From Streptomyces flaveolus (lineage in GTDB: Bacteria > Actinomycetota > Actinomycetes > Streptomycetales > Streptomycetaceae), in NCBI RefSeq assembly GCF_014648815.1, contig NZ_BMRV01000007.1, positions 62,001 to 126,000 of the forward strand: DNA of 64,000 nucleotides, given 5' to 3'. Position 1 is the stretch's first letter. Each line of letters opens with the position of its first letter. Position numbers and translations under genes: made by a program. The notes under the pieces are model-generated. The model was not told the DNA's origin, ran no database searches, and saw nothing but the letters and a program-made list of their open reading frames with translations. Of the stretch, positions 7,082-15,748 are shown piece by piece.

Positions 7082-8305
7082 TCAGCCGGTGGTCTCCGCA
7101 CCGAGGTACTGCTCGGCGAACGCCGTCGCCGCGACGCGCGAGGCGAACAGCCGGCGGAGCCGGGCGTGTGTGAGGGCCGCTCGGTACGGGTCGCCCGACG
7201 CCGTGCCGTGGTACAGCTCCGAGAGCCACTGCGAGAACTCCTGGTAGTCCCACACCCGGGACAGGCAGGCGGCCGAGTAGCCGGACAGCCCGCGCCCGTC
7301 GCCCTCGGTGAGCCGGGCGACCAGCGCGTCGCCGAGCAGGAAGGCGTCGTGCAGGGCGAGGTTCATGCCCTTGGCGGCGATGGGGACGGTCAGATGGGCG
7401 GCGTCGCCGGCGAGGTGGAGCCGCCCGAACACCATGGGTTCGACCACGTAGCCGTGCATGTCGAGGACGCGCTTCTCGATCAGCCGCCCCTCCTTCAGCG
7501 GCGGGGCGCCGGCCGCGCCGAGGCGTTCCCGCAGCTCGGCCCAGACCCGGTCGTGCGGCCAGTTCTCCGGGTCGTCGCCCGGCGGACACTGCAGGTAGTA
7601 ACGGGTCACCTCGGGGCTGCGCTGCATGTGGCCCGCGAAGCCGCGCGGATGCATGCCGAAGACGACGCAGTCGCAGGACGGGGGCGCCTCGGCGAGGAGC
7701 GCCAGCCAGCCGACGCCGTAGTCGTACCGCGCGACACCGGCCCGCCCCGGCGGCAGCGCCGTACGCGTCACGCCGCGCGCGCCGTCGCAGCCGGCGACGA
7801 AGTCGCAGTCCGCGAACCGGCGTTCACCCGACTCCGGGCAGAGGTACGACACCGAGGGCCGGTCGGACTCGAGGTCGTGCAGGCGAACGTCCCGCACCCC
7901 GAACCGGACCGCCCCGCCCCGCACGTCCGCGTACTCGCGCACCAGGTCCGTCACCAGGAACTGCTGCGGATAGACGTAGTGGTGACGTCCCGTCAGCTCC
8001 GTGTACCGCAACCGGTACCGCTCCCCGGCGAAGCGGAACTCGCACTCCTCGTGCACCTGCCCCTGCTCCAGCAGGTTCCGCGCCAGCCCGCGCCGTTCCA
8101 GCCCGCGCACGGCCCACTCCTCGACGACCCCGGCCCGGGGCCGCCGCTCGATGAACTCACGGCTCTCGGTCTCCAGGACCAGGCAGTCGACACCGGCGGC
8201 GCGCAGCACGTTGCCGACGGTGAGCCCGGCGGGGCCGGCGCCCACGACGACGACCGAAAAACGTTGCCGGGTACCGGAGTCGACGGGGAGGGAGGCGTCA
8301 GTCAC
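7082..8305 (-). CDS. pobA: 4-hydroxybenzoate 3-monooxygenase
   Basis: This 407-residue FAD monooxygenase hydroxylates 4-hydroxybenzoate to protocatechuate using NAD(P)H and O2, feeding the beta-ketoadipate pathway. The N-terminal GAGPAGLTVGNVLRAAG is the FAD dinucleotide site. RAGVVEEWAV follows, and the second FAD motif is HLAGDAAHLTVPIAAKGMN. The family usually has PTG-A-KG at the last site, so the IA here is a mild variant. Length and order match PobA throughout. The start at GTG 8305 has no Shine-Dalgarno sequence but has a -10 box six bases away. No PobR-type activator or pca genes are adjacent. Convergent with the ArsR gene. Confidence 0.88.
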   Translation of the reverse strand: MTDASLPVDSGTRQRFSVVVVGAGPAGLTVGNVLRAAGVDCLVLETESREFIERRPRAGVVEEWAVRGLERRGLARNLLEQGQVHEECEFRFAGERYRLRYTELTGRHHYVYPQQFLVTDLVREYADVRGGAVRFGVRDVRLHDLESDRPSVSYLCPESGERRFADCDFVAGCDGARGVTRTALPPGRAGVARYDYGVGWLALLAEAPPSCDCVVFGMHPRGFAGHMQRSPEVTRYYLQCPPGDDPENWPHDRVWAELRERLGAAGAPPLKEGRLIEKRVLDMHGYVVEPMVFGRLHLAGDAAHLTVPIAAKGMNLALHDAFLLGDALVARLTEGDGRGLSGYSAACLSRVWDYQEFSQWLSELYHGTASGDPYRAALTHARLRRLFASRVAATAFAEQYLGAETTG

Positions 8306-8311
8306 GCGTGC

Positions 8312-8317
8312 ATTATG
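8312..8317 (-). promoter_or_regulatory. -10 box CATAAT for pobA, leaderless
   Basis: Read on the minus strand, CATAAT is followed by six bases and then the GTG at 8305. Transcription would start on the initiation codon. Confidence 0.45.
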
Positions 8318-8364
8318 TCGGCGGCCCACGCCGACGGGAACGCCCGCGACGACCGTGCGTCGCC

Positions 8365-8793
8365 CTAGCCGAGCCGCGGGATCTCGATCGCCGGGCAGCG
8401 GTCCATCACCATCTCCAGGCCCGCCGCCCGGGTCCGCTCGTAGGCGGCCTCGTCGACCACGCCGAGCTGGAACCAGACCGCCCCGGCCCCCTTGGCGACC
8501 GCCTCGTCGGCCACCGCCCCGGCGAGGTCGCTGTTGACGAACACGTCGACCACGTCCACGTCGAACGGGATGTCCTCCAGGGAGGCGTACCCCCGCTCGC
8601 CCTGCACCGTCTCCGCCTTGGGATGCACCGGCACCACCCGCTTGCCGAAGCGCCGGAGCACCTCGGCGACGCCGTACGCTGCGCGCTGCCGGTTCGACGA
8701 CAGCCCCACCACCGCCCAGGTGTCGCCCAGCTCGGTGAGAATCTTGCGGACGGTTGCCTCGTCGCCGTACACCGGCGGCCTCCTCGGACTCAT
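8365..8793 (-). CDS. CoA-binding (YccU-type) Rossmann protein
   Basis: A 142-residue single-domain protein of the CoA-binding/succinyl-CoA synthetase alpha-like family. It has WAVVGLSSNRQRAAYGVAEV (a nucleotide-binding loop and helix). VVPVHPKAETVQG and the G-A-x-x-V-W-F-Q-x-G-V motif follow, as in E. coli YccU. Family members bind CoA, but their reaction is unknown. The ATG at 8793 is chosen; the frame could begin at 8847, but the extra 18 residues are not family-like. It lies divergent from the CysRS-tail-like gene. Confidence 0.85.
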   Translation of the reverse strand: MSPRRPPVYGDEATVRKILTELGDTWAVVGLSSNRQRAAYGVAEVLRRFGKRVVPVHPKAETVQGERGYASLEDIPFDVDVVDVFVNSDLAGAVADEAVAKGAGAVWFQLGVVDEAAYERTRAAGLEMVMDRCPAIEIPRLG

Positions 8794-8888
8794 GGACGGA
8801 CGGTCGTCAGCGACAACCGAGGACGGCGGGCGGTGATTCCCCGCCACCCCCGGCGCGTGCCCACGGTGCGCCGGAGGCGCGGCCCGCC

Positions 8889-8894
8889 TACGCT
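8889..8894 (+). promoter_or_regulatory. -10 box TACGCT giving a probable leaderless start
   Basis: TACGCT is followed by six bases and the GTG at 8901. No ribosome-binding sequence is present. Confidence 0.4.
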
Positions 8895-8900
8895 CACCCC

Positions 8901-9626
8901 GTGCTGCGCATCATCGACGCCCGGACCGGCGAACCGGTCCCCGCCGCCCCCGTCCGGCGGGGCTTCACCCGTGTCGAGGCGCACGTGCCGGGCCGGGACG
9001 CCACCGGCCTGCGCGTGCTGCTCGTCGCCGACGTCCTCGTCCGTGCCCTGGAGGTCGGCGGCACGCCCGTGTGGGCGCTGCTGACGGGGGCGGGGGAGCG
9101 GGACGGACTGCGGGCGGACGCCGCCGCCCTCGGCATCCCTCCCTTCGAGGACGGCCCGGGCGGCTCGGACGGCCCGGGTGCCTCCCAGGCCCTCCATGTC
9201 GTGCGGGAGGGTGCCGCGGCTCCCGACGGCGCGACGGTCGCCGTCGCCCCCGTCGACCCGGCGCGGCCGGACCCCGTGGCCGACGCCGACCCCTACGCCC
9301 TGCGCCTGGCCCTGCTGGAACGGCACCGGAGCGCGCCCGTGCGGCTCGACGCGACCGCGCTCGGCGACGCCGGCGCCACCCTCGCCCGCCTGCGCCGCGC
9401 GGTCGCCGCCTGGGCACGGCAGCCCTCCCTCCCCGTTCCCGACGACGTGCGCGACCGGCTCCGGGCCGCCTGGGAGGACGACCTCGACATCCCCGCTCTC
9501 CTCCGGGTGCTTCGCCGGGTGGAGACCGACCCGGCTGTCGCGGACGGCGCCCGCTTCGAGACCTTCGCCTACGCGGACCGGCTTCTCGGGCTCGCCCTCA
9601 CCCGCGACGTGGGATCCCCGGCCTGA
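8901..9626 (+). CDS. Orphan protein resembling the C-terminal domain of cysteinyl-tRNA synthetase
   Basis: A 241-residue protein. The first ~150 residues are Ala/Asp/Pro-rich; they begin LRIIDARTGEPVP, which faintly recalls the opening strand of CysRS. The HIGH and KMSKS ATP-binding motifs and the zinc cysteines are absent. The C-terminal ~70 residues read RLRAAWEDDLDIPALLRVLRR and end LLGLAL. This matches the anticodon-binding helical region of CysRS (normally M-D-D-D-L-N-T-P). It cannot aminoacylate tRNA, and any role in tRNA or mycothiol metabolism is conjecture. GTG at 8901 is taken as the start because of the -10 box before it. Confidence 0.65.
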   Translation: MLRIIDARTGEPVPAAPVRRGFTRVEAHVPGRDATGLRVLLVADVLVRALEVGGTPVWALLTGAGERDGLRADAAALGIPPFEDGPGGSDGPGASQALHVVREGAAAPDGATVAVAPVDPARPDPVADADPYALRLALLERHRSAPVRLDATALGDAGATLARLRRAVAAWARQPSLPVPDDVRDRLRAAWEDDLDIPALLRVLRRVETDPAVADGARFETFAYADRLLGLALTRDVGSPA

Positions 9627-9667
9627 CCTCGCGCCGGGCGGCACCCGGCACGCTCCCGGCCACGGAC

Positions 9668-9673
9668 TAGGCT
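9668..9673 (+). promoter_or_regulatory. -10 box TAGGCT giving a probable leaderless start
   Basis: TAGGCT ends seven bases before the ATG at 9680, with only GGCCGG between. This is the clearest example of a leaderless arrangement in the left part of the window. Confidence 0.5.
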
Positions 9674-9679
9674 GGCCGG

Positions 9680-10306
9680 ATGCAGGACGAGTACCGCACG
9701 GTGCCCCGCGCGGGCGTGCACGAGACCGAGATCAACCGCTCGCGCTTCCTGTGCGCCCTCGCCCCGGCGGCCACCGAGGAGGAGGCCCAGGCGTTCATCG
9801 CGTCCGTGCGCAAGCGGCACGCCGACGCCAACCACAACTGCTGGGCGTACGTCATCGGTGCCGACGCCGCCGTGCAGAAGGCCAGTGACGACGGGGAGCC
9901 CGGCGGCACCGCGGGCGTCCCGATGCTCCAGATGCTGCTGCGCCGCGACATGCGGTACGTCGTCGCCGTCGTCACCCGCTACTTCGGCGGCGTCAAGCTC
10001 GGCGCGGGCGGCCTCATCCGTGCCTACGGGGGAGCGGTCGGCGAGGCCCTGGACCACCTCGGCACGCTCACCCGCCGCAGGTTCCGCCTGGCCACGGTGA
10101 CCGTCGACCACCAGCGGGCCGGCAAGCTCCAGAACGAGCTGCGCGCGACCGGGCGGGAGGTGCGCGACGTGCGCTACGCCGAGGCCGTCACCATCGAGAT
10201 CGGCCTGCCGGACGCCGACGTCGACGCCTTCCGGGGCTGGCTGGCGGACGCGACGGCGGGGACGGCCGGGTTCGAGCTCGGGGGAGAGGCGTACGGGGAC
10301 GCCTGA
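9680..10306 (+). CDS. YigZ/IMPACT-family protein
   Basis: A 208-residue protein with an N-terminal UPF0029/IMPACT domain. Its conserved stretches include SRFLC, ANHNCWAYVIG, SDDGEPGGTAGVPML and TRYFGGVKLGAGGLIRAYG. A short C-terminal DUF1949 domain follows. Bacterial YigZ proteins are conserved but lack a proven biochemical activity; eukaryotic IMPACT binds GCN1 on ribosomes. The protein is cytosolic, with no signal sequence. The gene stands alone with a leaderless promoter, and the 211-bp region before sbcD follows it. Confidence 0.9.
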   Translation: MQDEYRTVPRAGVHETEINRSRFLCALAPAATEEEAQAFIASVRKRHADANHNCWAYVIGADAAVQKASDDGEPGGTAGVPMLQMLLRRDMRYVVAVVTRYFGGVKLGAGGLIRAYGGAVGEALDHLGTLTRRRFRLATVTVDHQRAGKLQNELRATGREVRDVRYAEAVTIEIGLPDADVDAFRGWLADATAGTAGFELGGEAYGDA

Positions 10307-10432
10307 GTCGGACACCCCACACTCTGCCGGACCCGCACGGTACGCGTAAGCCCCTCTTCCCGGACAATCCGGGCGTCGATTCGCGGGATGGGCGGACATT
10401 CGTGGGAGGAGTGGTGCGCGGACGTACTAGCG

Positions 10433-10462
10433 TGGTCGGGGCCGACCACGATCGGGTGGTCG
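10433..10462 (+). promoter_or_regulatory. Overlapping, mutually exclusive inverted repeats upstream of sbcD
   Basis: TGGTCGG (10433-10439) pairs with CCGACCA (10442-10448). The same middle arm, as CGACCAC (10443-10449), pairs with GTGGTCG (10456-10462). Only one pairing can form at a time. The element lies 56 bp before the sbcD start in a 211-bp gap that holds no gene. It could be an operator or an attenuator-like switch. Confidence 0.45.
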
Positions 10463-10517
10463 TTCGTGCGGGCTGTGAGGGTGCGGTGGGAGTGGGCGTG
10501 CGGGGCGGAGCTGACTC

Positions 10518-11681
10518 GTGAGATTGCTGCACACGTCCGACTGGCATCTCGGCCGGGCGTTCCACCGGGTGAACATGCTCGGCGCCCAGTCCGCGTTCAT
10601 CGGCCACCTCGTCGAGACGGTGCGCGAGCACCGCGTCGACGCAGTGGTCGTGTCGGGGGACGTGTACGACCGGGCGGTGCCGCCGCTCGCCGCGGTCGAG
10701 CTGTTCGACGACGCCCTGCACCGCCTCGCCCGCCTCGGGGTGCCGACGGTGATGATCTCCGGCAACCACGACTCGGCCCGCCGCCTCGGCGTCGGTGCCG
10801 GACTCATCGACCGCGCCGGCATCCACCTGCGCACCGACCCGGCGGGCTGCGGCACCCCGGTCGTGCTGGCCGACGGCCACGGGGACGTGGCCTTCTACGG
10901 GCTGCCCTATCTGGAACCCGCCCTGGTGAAAACCGAGTTCGCGGTGGAGAAGGCCGGGCACGAGAGCGTGCTCGCCGCCGCCATGGACCGGGTCCGCGCC
11001 GACCTCGCCGGTCGCGCGCCGGGCACCCGCTCCGTCGTCCTCGCGCACGCCTTCGTCACCGGCGGCGAGCAGAGCGACAGCGAGCGGGACATCACCGTCG
11101 GCGGAGTCGCCGCCGTGCCCTCCGGCGTCTTCGACGGCGTGGACTACGTGGCGCTGGGCCACCTGCACGGCTGCCAGACCATCACCGAGCGCGTCCGTTA
11201 CTCCGGCTCCCCGCTGCCGTACTCCTTCTCGGAGGCCGCCCACCGCAAGAGCATGTGGCTCGTCGACCTCGACGCCGACGGCTCGGTCACCGCCGAGCGC
11301 GTCGACTGCCCGGTGCCGCGCCCGCTGGCCCGGCTGCGAGGCACCCTGGACGAGCTGCTCGCCGACCCGGAGCTGACCCGGCACGAGGACGCGTGGGTCG
11401 AGGCGACCCTCACCGACCCCGTCCGGCCGGCCGACCCCATGGCCCGGCTCACCGAGCGCTTCCCGCACACCCTCAGCCTCGTCTTCGCCCCCGACCGCGC
11501 CCCGGACGACCCCGCGGTGTCCTACGCCCGCCGCCTCGCGGGCCGCAGCGACCAGCAGATCGCGGAGGACTTCGTGGCGCACGTGCGCGGCGTGGGACCC
11601 GACGGCCGTGAGCAGACCGTGCTGCGGGACGCCTTCGACGCGGTGCGCGCGGACGAGACCGTGCGGGAGGTGGCCCGGTGA
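10518..11681 (+). CDS. sbcD: Exonuclease SbcD (Mre11-like)
   Basis: A 387-residue metallophosphoesterase subunit of the SbcCD DNA end-processing complex. The phosphoesterase motifs appear in order: HTSDWHLG (residues 5-12), SGDVYDR, SGNHDS, AHAFVTGG and LGHLHG. Together they ligate two Mn2+ ions. The ~110 C-terminal residues are the capping and SbcC-binding region. SbcCD cleaves hairpins and protein-blocked ends. The GTG at 10518 has GGAG seven bases upstream. The stop overlaps the start of sbcC (GTGA), so the two subunits are translationally coupled. Confidence 0.96.
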   Translation: MRLLHTSDWHLGRAFHRVNMLGAQSAFIGHLVETVREHRVDAVVVSGDVYDRAVPPLAAVELFDDALHRLARLGVPTVMISGNHDSARRLGVGAGLIDRAGIHLRTDPAGCGTPVVLADGHGDVAFYGLPYLEPALVKTEFAVEKAGHESVLAAAMDRVRADLAGRAPGTRSVVLAHAFVTGGEQSDSERDITVGGVAAVPSGVFDGVDYVALGHLHGCQTITERVRYSGSPLPYSFSEAAHRKSMWLVDLDADGSVTAERVDCPVPRPLARLRGTLDELLADPELTRHEDAWVEATLTDPVRPADPMARLTERFPHTLSLVFAPDRAPDDPAVSYARRLAGRSDQQIAEDFVAHVRGVGPDGREQTVLRDAFDAVRADETVREVAR

Positions 11682-14671
11682 GGCTGCACCGGCTCGACAT
11701 CACGGCCTTCGGGCCCTTCGGCGGATCGCAGAGCGTCGACTTCGACGACCTGTCGGCGGCCGGACTGTTCCTGCTGCACGGACCTACGGGCGCCGGCAAG
11801 ACGTCCGTCCTCGACGCCGTCTGCTACGCGCTGTACGGCTCCGTCCCCGGCGCCCGGCAGAGCGGCCAGGGCATGACCCTGCGCAGCGACCACGCCGCCG
11901 TCGGCACCCGCACCGAGGTGCGCCTCGAACTCACCGTCGCCGGACGACGGCTGGAGGTCACCCGCCAGCCGCCGTGGGAACGCCCCAAGCTGCGCGGCAA
12001 GGGCACCACCGTGGACAAGGCCCAGACCTGGCTGCGCGAGTACGACGCGACGGCCGGGGCCTGGAAGGACCTCAGCCGCTCCCACCAGGAGATCGGCGAG
12101 GAGGTCACCCAGCTGCTCGGCATGAGCCGCGAGCAGTTCTGCCAGGTCGTCCTGCTGCCCCAGGGCGACTTCGCCCGCTTCCTGCGCGCCGACGCCGAGG
12201 CACGCGGCAAGCTGCTCGGCCGGCTCTTCGACACCCGCCGCTTCGCCGAGGTCGAGAAGCGTCTCGCCGAGCGGCGCCGCACGACCGAGACCCAGGTGCG
12301 GGAAGGGGACGCCGTACTACTCGCGGACGCCCACCGGATGCAGCAGGCCGCCGGCGACGCCATGGTCCTGCCGGAGCTGGCACCGGGCGACCCGGGCCTC
12401 GCCGAGGCCGTGCTGAGCGCGGCCGCCGTCGCCCGCAGCACCGCCCGGGAACTGCTGGCCGTGGCCGACTGCCGGCTCACCGCCGCCGAGGCCGCCCAGG
12501 CCGCCGCCGAACGCGACCTCGCCGACACGCGCGAACGGGACCGGCTGCAACGCCGGTACACCGAGGCACGGCAGCGGGCCGAGCGGCTGGCGGAAGGGGC
12601 CGACGCCCACCGTGCCGCGCAGCGGCGCATGGAGCGGGCCCGCAAGGCCGAAGCGGTCGCCCCCGCCCTGGAGCTGCGGGACGCCGCCGACGCCGAACAC
12701 CGGCGGGCGGCCGACACGGAGGCACGCGCGCGCGCCCTGCTGCCCGACGCCCTCACCGACGCCGGTGCCGCCGGACTGGCCGCCGCGGCACGCCGGACGG
12801 CCGAGGAACTGGGCTCGCTGGAGTCGGCCCGGCGGGCGGAAGGGCGCCTCGCCGAACTCGCCGCGGAACGCGCCGGCCTGGACCGGCAGGAACGGGCCGA
12901 CGAGGACGTCCTGCACGAGGCGGAGACCTGGCTGGCCGACTGGGAGATCCACCGCGCCGGTCTCCAGGCCCGGGTCGACTCCGCGCAGGAGGCCGCGACC
13001 CAGGCCGAACAGCTCGCCGTGCAGCGCGACCCGGCGCAGCGGCGGCTGGACGCGGCCCGGGAACGGGACCGGCTCGCCGTCGCGGCGGACACGGCCGAGC
13101 GGCAGGCACTGGCCTCGGCACAGGACGCCGTCGAGGCCCGCGCCCACTGGCTCGACCTCAAGGAACAGCGGCTGAACGGCATCGCCGCCGAACTCGCCGC
13201 ACACCTCACCGACGGCGCACCCTGCGCCGTGTGCGGCGCCACCGAACACCCCGCCCCCGCACGCCGGGTCGCCGGGCACGTCGACCGGGACGCCGAGGAG
13301 CGGGCGCTCGCCGCCCACCAGGAGGCGGAGGAGCGGCGCGCGGACGCCGAGCGGCGCCTCGGCTCCGTACGGGAGGCACTCGCCGCCGTCACGGCGGAGG
13401 CCGGGGACGCCCCCACCGGGCAACTGGCCGAAGAGGCCGAGGAACTGGAGCGCCGGTACGCGCGGGCGCGGGCCCTCGCCTCGGGACTGCACGCCGCGCA
13501 GGAGGAGCTGCGCCGGGCGGAGCGGGAGCGGGAACAGCGCATCGCGGCCCAGCAGGAGGCCGCCGTCCGGGCCGCCTCCCGCGTGGCCCACCGGGAACGG
13601 CTGCAGCGCGAACACGCCTCGCTGGAGGAGGAGTTGGCCCAGGCCCGCGGCACGGCCGACAGCGTCGCCGCGCGGGCCGCCCAGCTGGAGCGGCGGGCCG
13701 CCCTGCTCACCGAGGCCGCCGACGCCGCGCGCGTCGCCGAGGACACCGCCCAGCGGCTCAAGGACGCCGACGCCCGCCTCGCCGACGCCGCCTTCCGGGC
13801 CGGGTTCGACACGCCGCGGGAGGCGGCCGACGCCCTCCTCGACGACGCCGCCCACCGCGACCTCCAGCGACGACTGGACGCCTGGGGGACCGAGGAGGCC
13901 GCCGTCCGCGCGGTCCTCGCCGAGGCCGACACCGCCGACGCCGCCCAGCAGCCGCCCGCCGACCTCGCCGCCGCGGAACGCGACGCGGCCGACGCGGGCC
14001 GGCGGCTGCGGGACGCCGCCTCCGCACGCGACGCCGCCGCCCGGCGCTGCGCCGAACTCGGCCGGCTGTCCGAGCACGCCACCGCCTCGGTGCGCCGGCT
14101 CGCCCCCCTGCGCGAGGAGTACGACCGCGTCGCCCGCCTCGCGTCCCTCGCCGCGGGCACCTCGGCGGACAACGAACGCCGGATGCGCCTGGAGTCGTAC
14201 GTGCTGGCGGCCCGACTGGAACAGGTCGCCGCCGCGGCGACCGCACGGTTGCAGCGGATGTCCTCGGGCCGCTACACCCTCGTCCACTCCGACGACCGCA
14301 CCGGTCGCGGACGCAGCGGCCTCGGACTGCACGTCGTCGATGCCTGGACCGGCCGGGAGCGGGACACGTCGACCCTGTCCGGCGGCGAGACGTTCTTCGC
14401 CTCCCTCGCCCTGGCGCTGGGCCTCGCCGACGTCGTCACCGACGAGGCGGGCGGGGTCCGCCTGGACACCCTCTTCATCGACGAGGGGTTCGGCAGCCTC
14501 GACGACCAGACCCTCGACGAGGTCCTCGACGTCCTGGACTCGCTGCGCGAGCGGGACCGCAGCGTCGGCATCGTCAGCCACGTCGCCGACCTGCGGCGCC
14601 GTGTCCACGCCCAACTGGAGGTCGTCAAGGGCAGGTCGGGCTCCGTGCTGCGGCAGCGGGGCGTGGGCTGA
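11678..14671 (+). CDS. sbcC: ATPase subunit SbcC (Rad50-like)
   Basis: A 997-residue SMC-type ATPase. Walker A (GPTGAGKTS) is at residues ~34-42, and the Q-loop lies around QVVLLPQGDFARFL. About 700 residues of coiled coil rich in Ala, Glu and Arg follow. The coil is interrupted near residue 515 by the zinc hook C-A-V-C. The ABC signature LSGGETFFASLALALGLA and Walker B LFIDEGFGSLD lie in the last 130 residues. Pairs of SbcC dimerise through the hook and clamp DNA for SbcD. It overlaps sbcD by four bases. Several long frames on the opposite strand here are codon-bias shadows. Confidence 0.96.
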   Translation: MRLHRLDITAFGPFGGSQSVDFDDLSAAGLFLLHGPTGAGKTSVLDAVCYALYGSVPGARQSGQGMTLRSDHAAVGTRTEVRLELTVAGRRLEVTRQPPWERPKLRGKGTTVDKAQTWLREYDATAGAWKDLSRSHQEIGEEVTQLLGMSREQFCQVVLLPQGDFARFLRADAEARGKLLGRLFDTRRFAEVEKRLAERRRTTETQVREGDAVLLADAHRMQQAAGDAMVLPELAPGDPGLAEAVLSAAAVARSTARELLAVADCRLTAAEAAQAAAERDLADTRERDRLQRRYTEARQRAERLAEGADAHRAAQRRMERARKAEAVAPALELRDAADAEHRRAADTEARARALLPDALTDAGAAGLAAAARRTAEELGSLESARRAEGRLAELAAERAGLDRQERADEDVLHEAETWLADWEIHRAGLQARVDSAQEAATQAEQLAVQRDPAQRRLDAARERDRLAVAADTAERQALASAQDAVEARAHWLDLKEQRLNGIAAELAAHLTDGAPCAVCGATEHPAPARRVAGHVDRDAEERALAAHQEAEERRADAERRLGSVREALAAVTAEAGDAPTGQLAEEAEELERRYARARALASGLHAAQEELRRAEREREQRIAAQQEAAVRAASRVAHRERLQREHASLEEELAQARGTADSVAARAAQLERRAALLTEAADAARVAEDTAQRLKDADARLADAAFRAGFDTPREAADALLDDAAHRDLQRRLDAWGTEEAAVRAVLAEADTADAAQQPPADLAAAERDAADAGRRLRDAASARDAAARRCAELGRLSEHATASVRRLAPLREEYDRVARLASLAAGTSADNERRMRLESYVLAARLEQVAAAATARLQRMSSGRYTLVHSDDRTGRGRSGLGLHVVDAWTGRERDTSTLSGGETFFASLALALGLADVVTDEAGGVRLDTLFIDEGFGSLDDQTLDEVLDVLDSLRERDRSVGIVSHVADLRRRVHAQLEVVKGRSGSVLRQRGVG

Positions 14672-14678
14672 GCCGGTC

Positions 14679-15125
14679 TCAGCGTCCCAGGGGACGACGG
14701 GGCAGCGGTGAGGAGTACACGACGCTCGTGGTCACCGAGCCCAGCGCGCCGATCCGGCCCGCCACCTCCTCCAGGTGCCGCATCGAACGGGCCGCGACCT
14801 TGATCACGAAGCAGTCGTCGCCCGTGACGTGGTGCGCCTCGAGGATCTCGGGCGTGACGGCCACCAGGTCGTGGAAGGGCTTGTAGTTCCCGGTCGGGTA
14901 GCGCAGTCGCACGAACGCCAGGATCGGCATCCCCAGCCGGTCCGGGTCCACGACGGCCGCGTACCCCTGGATGATCCCGGCCTCCTCCATGCGGCGCACC
15001 CGCTCGGTCACCGCGCTCGCCGACATGGAGACGGTCCGGGCCAGCTCGGCGAAACCGGTCCGCCCGTCCCGCTGGAGGACGTCCAGGATGAGCCAGTCGG
15101 TCGCGTCCGGGGAATACGTGGTCAT
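14679..15125 (-). CDS. Lrp/AsnC-family regulator
   Basis: A 148-residue feast/famine regulator. The N-terminal helix-turn-helix (residues ~8-55, FAELARTVSMSASAVTERV) is followed by the RAM ligand domain, with the conserved TGDDCFVIKV strand. The ATG at 15125 fits the family length; the frame extends 12 codons further without a reason to start there. It is divergent from a rhodanese protein at 15248, and the ~120-bp gap contains GGGGAATCCCC-like dyads. Lrp proteins usually regulate their divergent neighbour and sense an amino acid. Here the partner suggests sulfur amino acids, which is only an inference. Confidence 0.9.
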   Translation of the reverse strand: MTTYSPDATDWLILDVLQRDGRTGFAELARTVSMSASAVTERVRRMEEAGIIQGYAAVVDPDRLGMPILAFVRLRYPTGNYKPFHDLVAVTPEILEAHHVTGDDCFVIKVAARSMRHLEEVAGRIGALGSVTTSVVYSSPLPRRPLGR

Positions 15126-15247
15126 CCCGGAGGAATACCAGGGGAATCCCCGGCAGATCAAGAGGAAGGCCGGGGATCGTCCCTTCTGAGGAGGGTGCTC
15201 CGCCCGTAGATTTCCTGGCCAGGAGATCCACCGAGGAAGGCCGGACC

Positions 15248-15727
15248 ATGACTGCCACCACCACCGCCAACCCCGTGCTGCGCGTCCCGCCCGCGGCCCC
15301 CGCCGACGCCGCCGCGTACTTCCGGGCGAGCCTCGCCTTCCACGCGGACGCCTCCGACGTCGCCGCCGCGCTGGCGGCCGGCGGCGACCCCGGATTCGTC
15401 GTCGTGGACTCCCGCTCCACCGAGTCCTGGGACCAGGGCCACGTCCCCGGCGCGGTCCACCTGCCGACCGCGCTCATTCCCGGACAGGCCGGGCAGCTCC
15501 TCGACAGGTCCGTGCCGGTCGTCACCTACTGCTGGGGCCCCGGCTGCAACGGCGCCACCCGCGCCGCGCTCGCCCTCGCCGAACTCGGCTACCAGGTCAA
15601 GGAGATGCTCGGCGGCTTCGAGTACTGGGTGCGCGAGGGCTTCGCGTACGAGACCTGGCAGGGGATCGAGAACCGCCCCGCCGATCCGCTGACCGCCCCG
15701 GTGGACGCGGCCGACTGCGGCTGCTGA
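15248..15727 (+). CDS. Rhodanese-domain sulfurtransferase-like protein
   Basis: A 159-residue single rhodanese domain. It has VVDSRSTESWDQGHVPGAVHLP (the substrate-side helix and CH2A-like region). The active-site loop YCWGPGCNGATRAA contains two cysteines instead of the usual single C-x4-R loop. The tail ends D-C-G-C. These extra cysteines would suit persulfide relay, but no activity can be assigned. GAGGAAGG lies well placed upstream of the ATG. It is divergent from the Lrp regulator, which probably controls it. Confidence 0.87.
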   Translation: MTATTTANPVLRVPPAAPADAAAYFRASLAFHADASDVAAALAAGGDPGFVVVDSRSTESWDQGHVPGAVHLPTALIPGQAGQLLDRSVPVVTYCWGPGCNGATRAALALAELGYQVKEMLGGFEYWVREGFAYETWQGIENRPADPLTAPVDAADCGC

Positions 15728-15735
15728 CGGACGTG

Positions 15736-15741
15736 TAGGTT
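15736..15741 (+). promoter_or_regulatory. -10 box TAGGTT giving a probable leaderless start
   Basis: TAGGTT ends eight bases before the ATG at 15749, and it lies only nine bases after the rhodanese stop. The Imm21-like gene therefore seems to have its own promoter despite the short gap. Confidence 0.45.
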
Positions 15742-15748
15742 CTGCCGC

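Noticed and set aside
11824..14614. Long minus-strand frames (765 and 782 residues) opposite sbcC
   Set aside because: They are composed of Ser/Arg/Ala or Gly/Val-rich low-complexity sequence, overlap a clear SbcC with all motifs, and result from the codon bias of the real gene.
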